A DNA stretch of 64,000 nt, from contig JAWXBI010000176.1 in NCBI GenBank assembly GCA_034439915.1, positions 1-64,000 on the forward strand, in the 5' to 3' direction. Position numbers and translations under genes: made by a program. Below, one piece after another: positions 28,309 to 37,401 of the stretch. Source of the stretch: JADJLQ01 sp034439915 (GTDB lineage: Bacteria > Bacteroidota > Bacteroidia > Chitinophagales > Saprospiraceae). The stretch's first letter is position 1. The number at the start of each line of letters is the position of its first letter. The notes under the pieces are model-generated. The model made no database searches. It was not told where the DNA came from and saw only the letters and a list, made by a program, of their open reading frames with translations.

Positions 28309-29445
28309 ATGAAACTTTTTTTTTGGATCGGGGTGATCGGAATAATTCTTTTTGAAATCGCCAATGTTTATTTCATCATGCCTCTGCCGGGAAGCCAGCA
28401 AATAGACAGCATTGATCTGGCTTATTTTTTGTACCAATGGAGGTGGGCATTCCGTATTCTGTTTGCCGGCATGATGGTCTGGGGTTGGTCAACAAGCAAC
28501 TGGAAAAGAAAAAGGCTGGTCATTCTGCCCTTGTCAGTGATAGCGGTCGTGTTATATATGGCCAATTTTTATATGGCTGCTGATCATATGTTTTATCAAC
28601 CCAACCAGGTTGCCATGGTGGATACCCGGACCAATCTGGTCGATTCCAATCGATTGGTGATCGGAGTTGTTCAAAACGGAGAAGCAAGCGCTTATCCTAT
28701 ACGGTTTCTGGGCTACCATCATCAGGTACTGGATACGCTCGGGGGTAAACCCATGATGATCACTTATTGCACGGTATGTAGGACCGGCAGGGTTTTCGAG
28801 CCCCTGGTGAATAGCAAACCAGAAGTATTCCGTCTGGTGGGCATGGATCATTTTAATGCCATGTTTGAAGACGCGACTACCGGGAGCTGGTGGAGACAGG
28901 TCAATGGAGAAGCCATCTCCGGGCCACTCAAAGGACAGCGTTTACCGGAAGTGTTCAGTTTACAATCCTCCCTGGGAGAATGGATAAAATTATACCCCAA
29001 TACCTTGATTATGCAGGCAGACAGCAGCTTTATTGAAGAGTATGGCAAATCCACTGATTATGAAACCGGCACAAGCAGGAGGTCTTTAACCGGTACAGAC
29101 AGCCTTTCCTGGAAACCAAAAAGCTGGGTCGTTGGCGTAAAAACAGTTCTGGCAAATAAAGCCTATGACTGGAACCGGTTAAAAACAGAACGCCTTATCC
29201 ATGATGAAATACAAGGAATACCGGTGTTGATTGTAATGGCCAGGGATACCGCCGGTTTTTTTGCATTTCAGCGACCGGATGCCCAGGCTCAATTTACCCT
29301 GGATAGTGCCGGTTTGACTTATAACAATTACCATTTCACGATTCAGGGTGTAGGAATCGATACCACATTTTCTTTAAAACCATTAAAGGCTTATCAGGAG
29401 TTTTGGCACAGTTGGCAGACCTTTAATCCTAATACCTTGAAATAA
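28309..29445 (+). CDS. DUF3179 domain membrane protein
   Basis: This 378-residue protein has three predicted membrane spans in its first 90 residues, then a soluble DUF3179-type domain whose hallmark is TYCTVCRTGRVFEP (a CxxC pair) and a later conserved SWW/NGEAISGPLKG region. The biochemical role of DUF3179 is not known; the CxxC pair suggests metal or redox chemistry. It lies 130 bp after the barrel gene on the same strand and may belong to the same functional set. Confidence 0.8.
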   Translation: MKLFFWIGVIGIILFEIANVYFIMPLPGSQQIDSIDLAYFLYQWRWAFRILFAGMMVWGWSTSNWKRKRLVILPLSVIAVVLYMANFYMAADHMFYQPNQVAMVDTRTNLVDSNRLVIGVVQNGEASAYPIRFLGYHHQVLDTLGGKPMMITYCTVCRTGRVFEPLVNSKPEVFRLVGMDHFNAMFEDATTGSWWRQVNGEAISGPLKGQRLPEVFSLQSSLGEWIKLYPNTLIMQADSSFIEEYGKSTDYETGTSRRSLTGTDSLSWKPKSWVVGVKTVLANKAYDWNRLKTERLIHDEIQGIPVLIVMARDTAGFFAFQRPDAQAQFTLDSAGLTYNNYHFTIQGVGIDTTFSLKPLKAYQEFWHSWQTFNPNTLK

Positions 29446-29545
29446 GGTTCAGTTAATCAATTTTTACAGGCTTTGAAGAATATATTTTTCTGATTGGATT
29501 ACCTCTCTATTTTGTCTATCCATCAGGTTTGACTAATTTCCCTGC

Positions 29546-30973
29546 ATGCCATTGATAGAGTTGGAAAACTGCAGTTTTGTACACAACCATCTTTTGATTT
29601 TCGCCGGGTTTACCTGGAAATTGAATCCTGGTGAACAATGGTTGGTCACCGGTGATAGTGGGTCTGGAAAGACTTCATTTTTTGAAGCCCTGAATGGCAA
29701 ATACAGATTGGCGGAAGGTCACTTTAAATTTAAGGGTCAATCCGGTCAGGAAGCCATTAATTTATGGAGGTTTAAAACGGCAGCAGTTTATTTTAAGAAT
29801 ACCGTGATGAATACCGCAACAAATTATTATCAGCAACGGTATAATAGTCAGGATGCGGATGATACCTTAACGGTGCGCCGGTTTATATTTGGGGATTCAA
29901 TGGTTGATGAAGGCGCATACCACTCGATATTGGAAGCCTTTCATACTTCCATTCCCCTGGATAAAGAATTGATTAAACTCTCTAATGGGGAAAATCGAAA
30001 AATTCTCATTGCGAGAGCGCTGCTGAGTAAACCTGAAATTCTGATCCTCGACAATCCATACACCGGCCTGGACAAATCTTCCAGGAATGACCTGAATACA
30101 CTGATCGACCAATTGATAAAATCCGGTTTGATTGTTCTTTTATCCAGTAAACAAACTTTGGTTCCATCCTGTTTCACGCAGGTCCTGATGCTGGAAAACC
30201 GGAAAATAAAATATGCAGGTCCTGTTGCAGACTTTCCCGTTTCTACTCCGCCAATATCCATGGTTTCGTTCCCGGTTAGTTTTGAAAATCCGGTTCAAAA
30301 CGATTTTGATATTGCCGTACAACTAAACCAGGTGACCGTCCGGTATGAAGAAAAAATTTTACTCGATCGTTTAAATCTAACGATACGGCGCGGTGAAAAA
30401 TGGGCTATTCAAGGCCCCAATGGTGCAGGCAAGACGCTGGTCGCCAGCCTGATCTATGCGGATCATCCACAATCCTATGTCAACGATATTGTATTGTTTG
30501 ACCAACGCAGGGGTAAAGGAGAAAGCATCTGGATGATAAAAGAAAAAACAGGATTCCTGTCCCCGGAATTTCATTTTTATTTTGATGAAAACCAAACTGC
30601 ATTTGAAGTAGCGCTGAGTGGATTGAAGGATAATCCATATCGCCCCGGCACCATCACGGGGGCTACAAAAGATTTAGCTCGGTCCCTTTTTGAATTTTAT
30701 AAAATAGAACATCTATCTGACCTACCCATGTATGCTTTATCGTCCGGCTTTCAGCGACTGGTTTTATTTATCCGGGTCATTGTTAAAAACCCACCATTTT
30801 TATTATTGGATGAACCTTTCCATAATTTTGATCAAGAGACCATACAACGATCAAAACATTTATTGGATGAATTTTGCAAAGAACGGACCATGGTGTTTAT
30901 CACCCATGATGAGAAAGAAATACCTTCTTGTGTCACCAGGCGGTTCATTATGAATAAAATTGAGCCGGGTTGA
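29546..30973 (+). CDS. Twin-cassette ABC ATPase, ModF-like
   Basis: This 475-residue protein has two ABC nucleotide-binding domains and no membrane span. Domain 1 has Walker A GDSGSGKT (36-43), a signature variant LSNGENRK and Walker B ILILDNP. Domain 2 has GPNGAGKT (about 290-297), LSSGFQR and LLLDEPF. The layout and length match ModF/PhrA-type proteins rather than ABC-F translation factors, which carry a different linker. In domain 1 Walker B ends in Asn (DN) rather than Glu, so only domain 2 may be fully catalytic. Its partner is unknown. Confidence 0.8.
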   Translation: MPLIELENCSFVHNHLLIFAGFTWKLNPGEQWLVTGDSGSGKTSFFEALNGKYRLAEGHFKFKGQSGQEAINLWRFKTAAVYFKNTVMNTATNYYQQRYNSQDADDTLTVRRFIFGDSMVDEGAYHSILEAFHTSIPLDKELIKLSNGENRKILIARALLSKPEILILDNPYTGLDKSSRNDLNTLIDQLIKSGLIVLLSSKQTLVPSCFTQVLMLENRKIKYAGPVADFPVSTPPISMVSFPVSFENPVQNDFDIAVQLNQVTVRYEEKILLDRLNLTIRRGEKWAIQGPNGAGKTLVASLIYADHPQSYVNDIVLFDQRRGKGESIWMIKEKTGFLSPEFHFYFDENQTAFEVALSGLKDNPYRPGTITGATKDLARSLFEFYKIEHLSDLPMYALSSGFQRLVLFIRVIVKNPPFLLLDEPFHNFDQETIQRSKHLLDEFCKERTMVFITHDEKEIPSCVTRRFIMNKIEPG

Positions 30974-31290
30974 GAGTGGTGTTGGTTACGGTGGTTACGG
31001 TGGTTACTTTAGGCGTGGTTACTTTAGGCGTGGTTACTTTAGGCGTCCTCGCCTAAAGTGGTGGTGGTTACCGTGGTTACGTGGTGGTTGCTTTAGGCGT
31101 CCTCGCCTAAAGTGGTGGTGGTTGCTTTAGGCGTGGTTGCTTTAGGCGTGGTTGCTTTAGGCGTCCTCGCCTAAAGTGGTGGTGGTTACCGTGGTTACTT
31201 TAGGCGTCCTCGCCTAAAGTGGAGGTGGTTGCTTTAGGCATCCTCGCCTAAAGTTGTTTCGTCCTCACCTAAAGCCGGAAAGTCGACCAA
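30974..31290. repeat. Array of REP-type hairpins and 15-bp tandem units
   Basis: The whole 317-bp gap is built from one motif. Four exact 22-bp hairpins, CTTTAGGCG-TCCT-CGCCTAAAG, lie at 31037, 31091, 31155 and 31198, and one with a single mismatch at 31232; a decayed half-unit lies at 31262. Left half-units occur as perfect 15-bp tandem triplets, TGGTTACTTTAGGCG at 31001-31045 and TGGTTGCTTTAGGCG at 31119-31163. The same hairpin, in opposite orientation, lies on the other side of the transposase gene. Confidence 0.92.
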
Positions 31291-31794
31291 TTACCACAAC
31301 GACAAAAAACTATACATAGATTCACCTTTCTCATAAGACGCATAAGAGCAATAGGGATAGTCTGCATTATACTTAACTAATCCTGCCCTTCTGGGGTTAT
31401 CATGGATGTAGTTCATTTTCTGTGATACAAATTTAGGACTGGTAATTTCCACACTTAAAGACGGGGATTTCCAGATTTGAAACTTTCGATCGAATTTATT
31501 TACCAGAAAATGTGGTTTAGTAGAATCATTCAGTTTCAATAAAATCCGCTTAGCGGTAAAACTGAGAAAACTATGTTTTATTTTTTCATTGGTAAATGGA
31601 TTCAACACCTGGTAGAACAGGTGCACGTGATTGGGCATAATTACAAATGCATAAACAACCCATCTAGAATCATTTGAAAGAAATTTCATTGTTTCCAGGA
31701 TAATTTCAATGAATATTATCTCATTAAATAGATTTTGCCAACGATAAACGGTGAACGTAGAATAATAAATGTCGCGATAGGTTACAAAAGGCAA
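31291..31794 (-). CDS. REP-associated tyrosine transposase (RAYT, Y1/HUH family)
   Basis: This 167-residue single-strand DNA transposase has the HUH metal motif MPNHVHLF (His56, His58) and the catalytic Tyr129 in the signature NYIHDNPRRAGLV. Proteins of this family recognise and process REP hairpins. It is bracketed by inverted copies of a REP-like hairpin (30974-31290 and 31880-31935), the arrangement expected for its own substrate. Length is typical, and no frameshift or missing catalytic residue is seen, so it may be active. Confidence 0.93.
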   Translation of the reverse strand: MPFVTYRDIYYSTFTVYRWQNLFNEIIFIEIILETMKFLSNDSRWVVYAFVIMPNHVHLFYQVLNPFTNEKIKHSFLSFTAKRILLKLNDSTKPHFLVNKFDRKFQIWKSPSLSVEITSPKFVSQKMNYIHDNPRRAGLVKYNADYPYCSYASYEKGESMYSFLSLW

Positions 31795-31879
31795 GCCTCA
31801 AAAATATTTCTATTCCGGTTTCAAAGAATACAAATACTTAAGCCATTATGCGCTATTTCAGGGCAACCAGGCTTTAGGG

Positions 31880-31935
31880 CTTTAGGCGGAGACGCCTAAA
31901 GTAACCGTAACCGCTTTAGGCGGAGACGCCTAAAG
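31880..31935. repeat. Two REP-type hairpins upstream of the transposase
   Basis: CTTTAGGCG-GAGA-CGCCTAAAG occurs at 31880-31901 and 31914-31935, spaced 34 bp. Each hairpin is followed by GTAACC, so on the minus strand each is preceded by GGTTAC. That mirrors the GGTTAC that precedes several hairpins of the array at 30974-31290. The second copy ends eight bases before the stop codon of the cytochrome lipoprotein gene and could serve as its terminator. Confidence 0.9.
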
Positions 31936-31943
31936 TAACCGTC

Positions 31944-34900
31944 CTACTTCATCCCAGCCAAAAACTCCACCACATCCCTCATTTCCCTCACCGACATTTT
32001 ATCCGTCATGACCGGCATGCTGGAGGGAATATTTTTTCTTTTTTCAATCCGGTCTACGGGTATCCGGAGTGGTTCTGCATCCGAGGTTATCAGGGTAAGT
32101 TCTTTATCAGTTTCTTTTTCGAGTTTACCAAATACTTCACTGCCATCCTTAAGGGTCAAGGCGACCACCCCATATCCGGGAGCCAGCCTGAACGTGGGTT
32201 CCAACATGGACTGAAGGATCTGTTCACGGGACAGTAGGCTGCCAATATGGGATAAATCTGGTCCGACATTGCTGCCAGCTCCATTTACAGAATGGCATTT
32301 GATGCATTGACCCGAAGTGCTTTCATTAAAGTACCGATACCCAGCTCGGCCATTACCTCCTTGCAAGGCCATCGCATAATGAGTCAAAGGATCATCACCC
32401 TCCTGAATGGCTTTAAGTCTATCTTTTAATGACGCAGACTTACTGGCTTCGACCGCTTCATTCAACTCAAGGGTGAGGTCCGCTGGAAGTTTTTTAGCTG
32501 CAAGGTCATCGATGAGTTTGTTTAAAATGGGTTCAGTTTTTGACAAGGGCAATTTGCCCAGGACCTCCATCAGTCGTTGTTGTTCCCTGGGGCTGCCTTT
32601 GGCCATAAATTCTTTTACTGTTTGAGCCAACAAAACTTCTGATATCTCAATTTTATCCAATAACCCCAATGAAGCAGCCCTGACTTTAGGGCTTTTATCT
32701 TTCATCCCAGTCGCAATAACTTTATCTAGTGGTGAAAATTTAAGTTGATTCAATGCATTCAGTGCAGCTACTCTTACATCAGCCGAATCATTTTTAGTGA
32801 ATAATTGTTCGAGATCCGGCGCATAATCCATAAGATTAAGTTCTGCAATCAACCGGGTGCTTGCCATCAGGACATCCGGGTCTTTGGATGACATCAATGA
32901 TTTAAGAACGGGTAGGATTTTCCTTTTTACCATCTCGGGGTCTCTTTTAAATTCACCCCTGTAGCGGCCGTCGACACGGTCCAATACACTTGGATCAGCC
33001 CAGGAACCAATGGTAGACATTGCTTCTGCCCTTAGGGAATTGTCCACATCCTTTCTTTGTGCAAAAGCAATCAGCATATCCAATTGAGCCGGCTCACCGA
33101 CTCTCAAACAAGCATTGATGGCGCGGCGAATAAGCGGTTCTGATTTAAATTTAGTCTGGTTGACCAGACTAGCCAGGTCGATCAAGGCAGCAGGGATCGA
33201 TTCATCATCATTGATTGCCCTGGCCGCTTCCGTCACAATGAATTCTTCGGGGTCCTGCAGATAAACTTTTATTTCAGGACTTTTGAGCCGTCTCAACGCT
33301 AAAACACCGCCGATCCGCGCAGACCGGGATGTATGGGTAGATAATTTAGCCAGGTAGTCTACATTGCCCAACCGGGAAAGGGCCAATATGGCAGCATGTC
33401 TCAGGTAGACATCATTGTCCGCATTGTTTATCAATAGTTGGACGAGGTCGTCTTGTGCGGGCTGATGTTTTAACCTTCCAATAGCCTGGGCTGCAAAAAA
33501 ACTTTTTCTGGGATTGATATGGCCCAAAGCGGCTTGTATCACATTTCCTGCCGATGTTACCTTCCGGTCCCCTAAGACCTTAATGGCCTGGGCGCCTATT
33601 TCTTCATCCGCGTCTGTGATCGCTGCGATAAGCTCAACAGCGTATTTTCCATCCTGGTCAATGAGTTGTCCGATACCCCAGATTCCGTGGATACGGGCCA
33701 ATTGGTTATCCCGTTGGACAATTGCTTTTTTAAACACAGCATATCCCTGGTCTCCACGACGTGCCAATTCAAATTGCGCTTTATTGCGAACCCTCATGTC
33801 ACTGTACTTCAGCAATTCAAATAATTGATCCGTAGTCTGACTTTGGTATTTTAATTTTATCAATCGCTCGGTTTCTGTCCGCTCAGCTTTGAGATCATTC
33901 TTATCCGCAGCTACGTCGATTTTCCAAACCCTTCCATAATTTTTGGTATTCCATCCATTGACCCAATCTGCTGCATACAAGGCACCATCGTTGCCAAACC
34001 GGATTCCGGTGGGTAATATGCCACTGACCATATCGAGATCCGATTTGAGTTCAAAGGAAGCGCCTTTGGGTTTAAGGTCAAACGCCCAGATATGTGATGA
34101 AGCAGGGTTCCCCACAAACTCCACCAGGAAGAATTTATTTAACCAATCCTTCCCTAAGGCGGTACCCGGATTATAAACCATCCCGGTAGGTCCGTTATGA
34201 AAGTTTTGTATCGGAGGTATGATATAGGCAGCCTGGCCGTCCCATCTGGGAACAGACAACCTTTCATCCATCCATACTTTATAGGTATTATTTTTAGGGT
34301 CCGTATATTTTCCATATTGCCAATTGGACCGCCAGCCTGCATCAGAACCTTCAACGATATGGACCAGGCGCTCACTTTCACCCCGATGGTCCCCGTCATT
34401 ATCTGAAGAGATTAGGTTGCCATATTCATCAAAAACAAATTCATGGGTATTTCGCAGCCCGGATGCATATACTTCAAAATGGCTTCCATCCGGGTCACTG
34501 CGCAGGATCATCCCTTCATTGGGATGATGATACTTGTTGCCTTGCAGGTCCGTAATACTCGCCCCGATATCCCCTATGTTCCAATATATTTTACCGTCCG
34601 GTCCTTCAATCACCCCGGACATATTGTGTCCGCTGAATCCGATATGCACTGAATACCCGGTTGAGATAGACGTTTTTTTATCCATAATGCCGCCTCCGTC
34701 GGTATCTTCCATATGCCACAGATCAGGTCCCACGGCCAAGAACATATCCTTTTCCCTGACCAATATACCTCCGGCGATATCCGTGATCTCGTCGTGAAAA
34801 TCATCGACAACCCGGGTAGATACTTCGGCCAGTCCGTCTTTGTTTTTGTCTTCCAGCCTCCACACTTCTTCCTTTTCAACTGCGAGGTCCCTCCAGTCGT

Positions 34901-35342
34901 GGATACTGTCCTGGTTGAGGTCAGTCAGCCATTTATTTTCTTCGGATTTTTCAGGGGCAAACGTCTTATGGAGGAAAGCCCTTCGTTCTTCCGGTGTTTG
35001 TAAGGCTATGGATTCGGTCATCCAATGAGGATAACCACGGATGTCAAATTCTGAGTTTTTCTGCCGATTGGTCCTGGTCAGGTAAATGTAGTCATGGACA
35101 TCAATATCCATAGCTACCGGATCCGGGGCGAGTGAATCGGTTGCCCAGACTGAAATCTGTAAGCCATCCGCTAATTTAATGGCTGTTTGAGCTAAGATAT
35201 CGTTTGCCATTTTACGGGCAGACGCCGAATCCTGGGTGATGGTGAGCAGATTAAGCTCAGACTTGCCCAAGGGTTTGTTGCAGGCTTTGAATAAAATCGC
35301 TGAAATAAATATCAGTAGGCAGAATCTGAACCGGTTGGTCAT
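31944..35342 (-). CDS. PVC-type dehydrogenase-like/HEAT-repeat/cytochrome c lipoprotein
   Basis: This 1132-residue exported lipoprotein (lipobox LFKAC near residue 21) has an N-terminal membrane-bound-dehydrogenase or glucose/sorbosone-dehydrogenase-like beta-propeller (about 60-480), a long alpha-solenoid of HEAT repeats (about 500-960) and a C-terminal cytochrome c domain with CIKCH (encoded at 32292-32306). The architecture is known from Planctomycetes and Bacteroidota and is inferred to oxidise sugars or similar compounds with electrons passing to heme. ATG 35342 is chosen because it starts the signal peptide. It is convergent with the RAYT unit's neighbour and divergent from a diheme cytochrome. 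Confidence 0.85.
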   Translation of the reverse strand: MTNRFRFCLLIFISAILFKACNKPLGKSELNLLTITQDSASARKMANDILAQTAIKLADGLQISVWATDSLAPDPVAMDIDVHDYIYLTRTNRQKNSEFDIRGYPHWMTESIALQTPEERRAFLHKTFAPEKSEENKWLTDLNQDSIHDWRDLAVEKEEVWRLEDKNKDGLAEVSTRVVDDFHDEITDIAGGILVREKDMFLAVGPDLWHMEDTDGGGIMDKKTSISTGYSVHIGFSGHNMSGVIEGPDGKIYWNIGDIGASITDLQGNKYHHPNEGMILRSDPDGSHFEVYASGLRNTHEFVFDEYGNLISSDNDGDHRGESERLVHIVEGSDAGWRSNWQYGKYTDPKNNTYKVWMDERLSVPRWDGQAAYIIPPIQNFHNGPTGMVYNPGTALGKDWLNKFFLVEFVGNPASSHIWAFDLKPKGASFELKSDLDMVSGILPTGIRFGNDGALYAADWVNGWNTKNYGRVWKIDVAADKNDLKAERTETERLIKLKYQSQTTDQLFELLKYSDMRVRNKAQFELARRGDQGYAVFKKAIVQRDNQLARIHGIWGIGQLIDQDGKYAVELIAAITDADEEIGAQAIKVLGDRKVTSAGNVIQAALGHINPRKSFFAAQAIGRLKHQPAQDDLVQLLINNADNDVYLRHAAILALSRLGNVDYLAKLSTHTSRSARIGGVLALRRLKSPEIKVYLQDPEEFIVTEAARAINDDESIPAALIDLASLVNQTKFKSEPLIRRAINACLRVGEPAQLDMLIAFAQRKDVDNSLRAEAMSTIGSWADPSVLDRVDGRYRGEFKRDPEMVKRKILPVLKSLMSSKDPDVLMASTRLIAELNLMDYAPDLEQLFTKNDSADVRVAALNALNQLKFSPLDKVIATGMKDKSPKVRAASLGLLDKIEISEVLLAQTVKEFMAKGSPREQQRLMEVLGKLPLSKTEPILNKLIDDLAAKKLPADLTLELNEAVEASKSASLKDRLKAIQEGDDPLTHYAMALQGGNGRAGYRYFNESTSGQCIKCHSVNGAGSNVGPDLSHIGSLLSREQILQSMLEPTFRLAPGYGVVALTLKDGSEVFGKLEKETDKELTLITSDAEPLRIPVDRIEKRKNIPSSMPVMTDKMSVREMRDVVEFLAGMK

Positions 35343-35855
35343 GAAATGGTAAATTTTAAAGAGGTCAAAATTAATAAACAAGGGGGTCTCCTCCTTGAAT
35401 TTTTAATATAATAGTTCAAAATTAGCATAAAACTAACTCCCCATGAGGAAGCTCACACCGTGTGTATGACAAATTGCAGGTTTTGGGATTTTTTTACAAG
35501 ACCTGGAAGCCCGCCTGTCGGCGGACAGGGTTTGAAACCTCATTAAACCACCTAAAAGCCCTGTCCGACATGGCCAGGCGGGCTTCCAGGTCTCGTTATA
35601 TTCAAATTCTTTAAACCTGTAATTTGGCATACACCCCACACACCTGGGCACTCTTATTTTAGTGAACATGCTAAAACCTCTGCGCAGTCAGTATTTTTTC
35701 TGGTATTCATATTAAAACATAAGTTTCCAATCATCTCCTCAGGATTCAATTTCATACATTTGAAATTTTTGGCCTGGCCGTCCCCATTGGATTAACTGTT
35801 TTCAGCGTATTTCTTTTTTTAAATTTCTTACCTTAGTTATAACAAAACCTGAACT
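35343..35855. other. 513-bp divergent intergenic region containing MITE copy B
   Basis: The region between two divergent cytochrome genes holds the MITE-like element at 35462-35634 and otherwise no gene. About 120 bp on the left and 220 bp on the right remain for promoters; a weak TACCTTAG, one mismatch from TAnnTTTG, lies near 35829. Confidence 0.6.
35462..35634. mobile_element. MITE-like element, copy B (full-length hairpin form)
   Basis: This 173-bp element begins GTGTATGACAAATTGCAG and ends with the complement of that word with two mismatches. Its interior is a long inverted repeat: AGACCTGGAAGCCCGCCTG on the left arm, then GGCGGACAGGG, answered by CCCTGTCCG and CAGGCGGGCTTCCAGGTCT on the right. 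Short direct repeats CTCACACC and CACACACC flank it. It is the more complete relative of copy A and lies upstream of a cytochrome gene. Confidence 0.8.
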
Positions 35856-36758
35856 ATGAAAAAAGTACTAAAATGGATCGGAATCGGATTGGGTGTTGTG
35901 CTTTTATTATTAGCCATCACTACTTTCTATTTCAAATCAAAATTTGAAAATTTGGCCGACCGCAAATTGGATCCAAAAGTTACCCTTTTTGATATTCCTT
36001 CAGACAGTGTCTCCATAGAAAGAGGTAAATTGTTAGCTGTCGGCTGTAGAAATTGTCATGGAAATGATTACGCAGGTAGTGATTTTTTTAATGACCCTGG
36101 CATAGGATACCTCTCCAGTCCGAATCTCACTCCCGCTCCGGGAAGCGCCACTGAAAAATACAGCGTCGAGGATTGGGTGCGCACCTTGAGACATGCGGTA
36201 AATCCATTGGGAAAACCCGTATTTGTAATGCCTTCAGAATCAATTGGCCTGGCCAGTGACCAGGACCTGGGCTCTATCATTGCTTATTTAAAGACCTTAA
36301 CTCCGGTGACTAAACCGCTTGGCCCTACGTCATTTACTTTTTTTGCAAAAGTCATGGCTGGTGCCGGCATGTTTGGCAATCTCTACCCCTATGATATTAT
36401 TAAGCATGACGAAGTCCATAGGATCCAATCTCCTCCCAAATCAACGCAGCCGGATTACGGAGCCTATTTAGCACGTTATCATGCCTGTAAATATTGTCAC
36501 GGGGAATCAATGAATGGTGGCATCCCCGGTGATCCGTTATCTCCCCCTGCATCAAACATTACCACCGGAGGGAATCTGGGCAACTGGTCCCTGGACCAGT
36601 TTAGAGAAACCATGCGTTCCGGTAAAACGCCTGAAGGTAAAATGATGGACGCAAAATTTATGCCCTGGCCGGGGATAGGTGCCCATGATGATGAGGAACT
36701 GGAAGCGGTGTTCAATTATATAAAGTCGTTGCCTGGTTTACCTAATTCTGCTGTTTAA
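35856..36758 (+). CDS. Membrane-anchored diheme cytochrome c
   Basis: This 300-residue protein has an N-terminal membrane anchor (residues 7-25) and two cytochrome c domains, each with one heme site: CRNCH (64-68) and CKYCH (211-215). Downstream Met candidates for the sixth ligand (VMPSESI, FMPWPG) are present in each half. It resembles electron-transfer subunits that serve periplasmic dehydrogenases. It is divergent from the dehydrogenase-like/HEAT/cytochrome lipoprotein, which suggests a functional link. Confidence 0.88.
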   Translation: MKKVLKWIGIGLGVVLLLLAITTFYFKSKFENLADRKLDPKVTLFDIPSDSVSIERGKLLAVGCRNCHGNDYAGSDFFNDPGIGYLSSPNLTPAPGSATEKYSVEDWVRTLRHAVNPLGKPVFVMPSESIGLASDQDLGSIIAYLKTLTPVTKPLGPTSFTFFAKVMAGAGMFGNLYPYDIIKHDEVHRIQSPPKSTQPDYGAYLARYHACKYCHGESMNGGIPGDPLSPPASNITTGGNLGNWSLDQFRETMRSGKTPEGKMMDAKFMPWPGIGAHDDEELEAVFNYIKSLPGLPNSAV

Positions 36759-36930
36759 GATAAAAAATTAAAAGAAATGAAATAGGGACTCCACGACGCT
36801 GGTTGCCTGGATAAATTTGGGATCCTGTCTCCATAAAAGTGAAAACCAGTTAAAGTAAAAAATAGGTTTTAAAAGAATATCAATAATCTCAAAATATTAT
36901 TTACCTGGTAAAACAGGTACCCTTCAAGAA

Positions 36931-37401
36931 GTGGAAATCTGGCATTGTGATGCAGAAGGCAAATACAGTGGTTATCCGGAAGATTTGGCGCACAATATTT
37001 TTGGTACCATAAAACTCACCGGCATGAAAGACGGGAATGTCAAGCCCACGACAGATGCCCGCTACCTTCGTGGAGTTCAATCTTCAGATGAAAATAGAAA
37101 CTTAAAATTTATTACTATGTTTCCAGGATGGTATGACCCGCTAAGCCCACATGTCCATTTTAAAATTTTAATTGAGGATAAAGAATGTTTGACTTCCCAA
37201 TTTTATTTTGAGACTGAATTTCAGGATAAAATATTTATTTCTTATGCACCTTATTCAACCTATGGCAAGAGTCCTTACAATATTTCTAACGACGGGGTTT
37301 TACGTGGAGAAAAAAAAATGGAGGGGTTACTTTTAAAACCGGTCTTGAGCGAGGAAGGACCATTGGAAGTATCGGTTAAAATCGGTATAAAGCTGGCTTG
37401 A
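36931..37401 (+). pseudogene. Intradiol ring-cleavage dioxygenase, 5'-truncated
   Basis: The 156 codons encode the C-terminal two thirds of an intradiol-dioxygenase-like protein: VEIWHCDAEGKYSGYP, RYLRGVQSSDENR and FPGWYDPLSPHVHFK. The expected iron ligands (Tyr of YSG, Tyr of GWY, and the His pair HVH) are all present. The N-terminal part of the family is missing; the same frame runs back only to a stop at about 36858, with no ATG and no matching sequence. The only start is the GTG at 36931. It is probably a remnant, though a short variant using a non-ATG start cannot be ruled out. Confidence 0.65.

Noticed and set aside
29546..30973. ABC-F translation or resistance factor
   Set aside because: The two cassettes lack the ABC-F inter-domain linker; layout fits ModF-type ATPases better.
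30974..31290. CRISPR-like look of the repeat array
   Set aside because: Spacing is irregular, the units are hairpins of 22 bp, intervening DNA is itself repetitive, and no cas gene is nearby.
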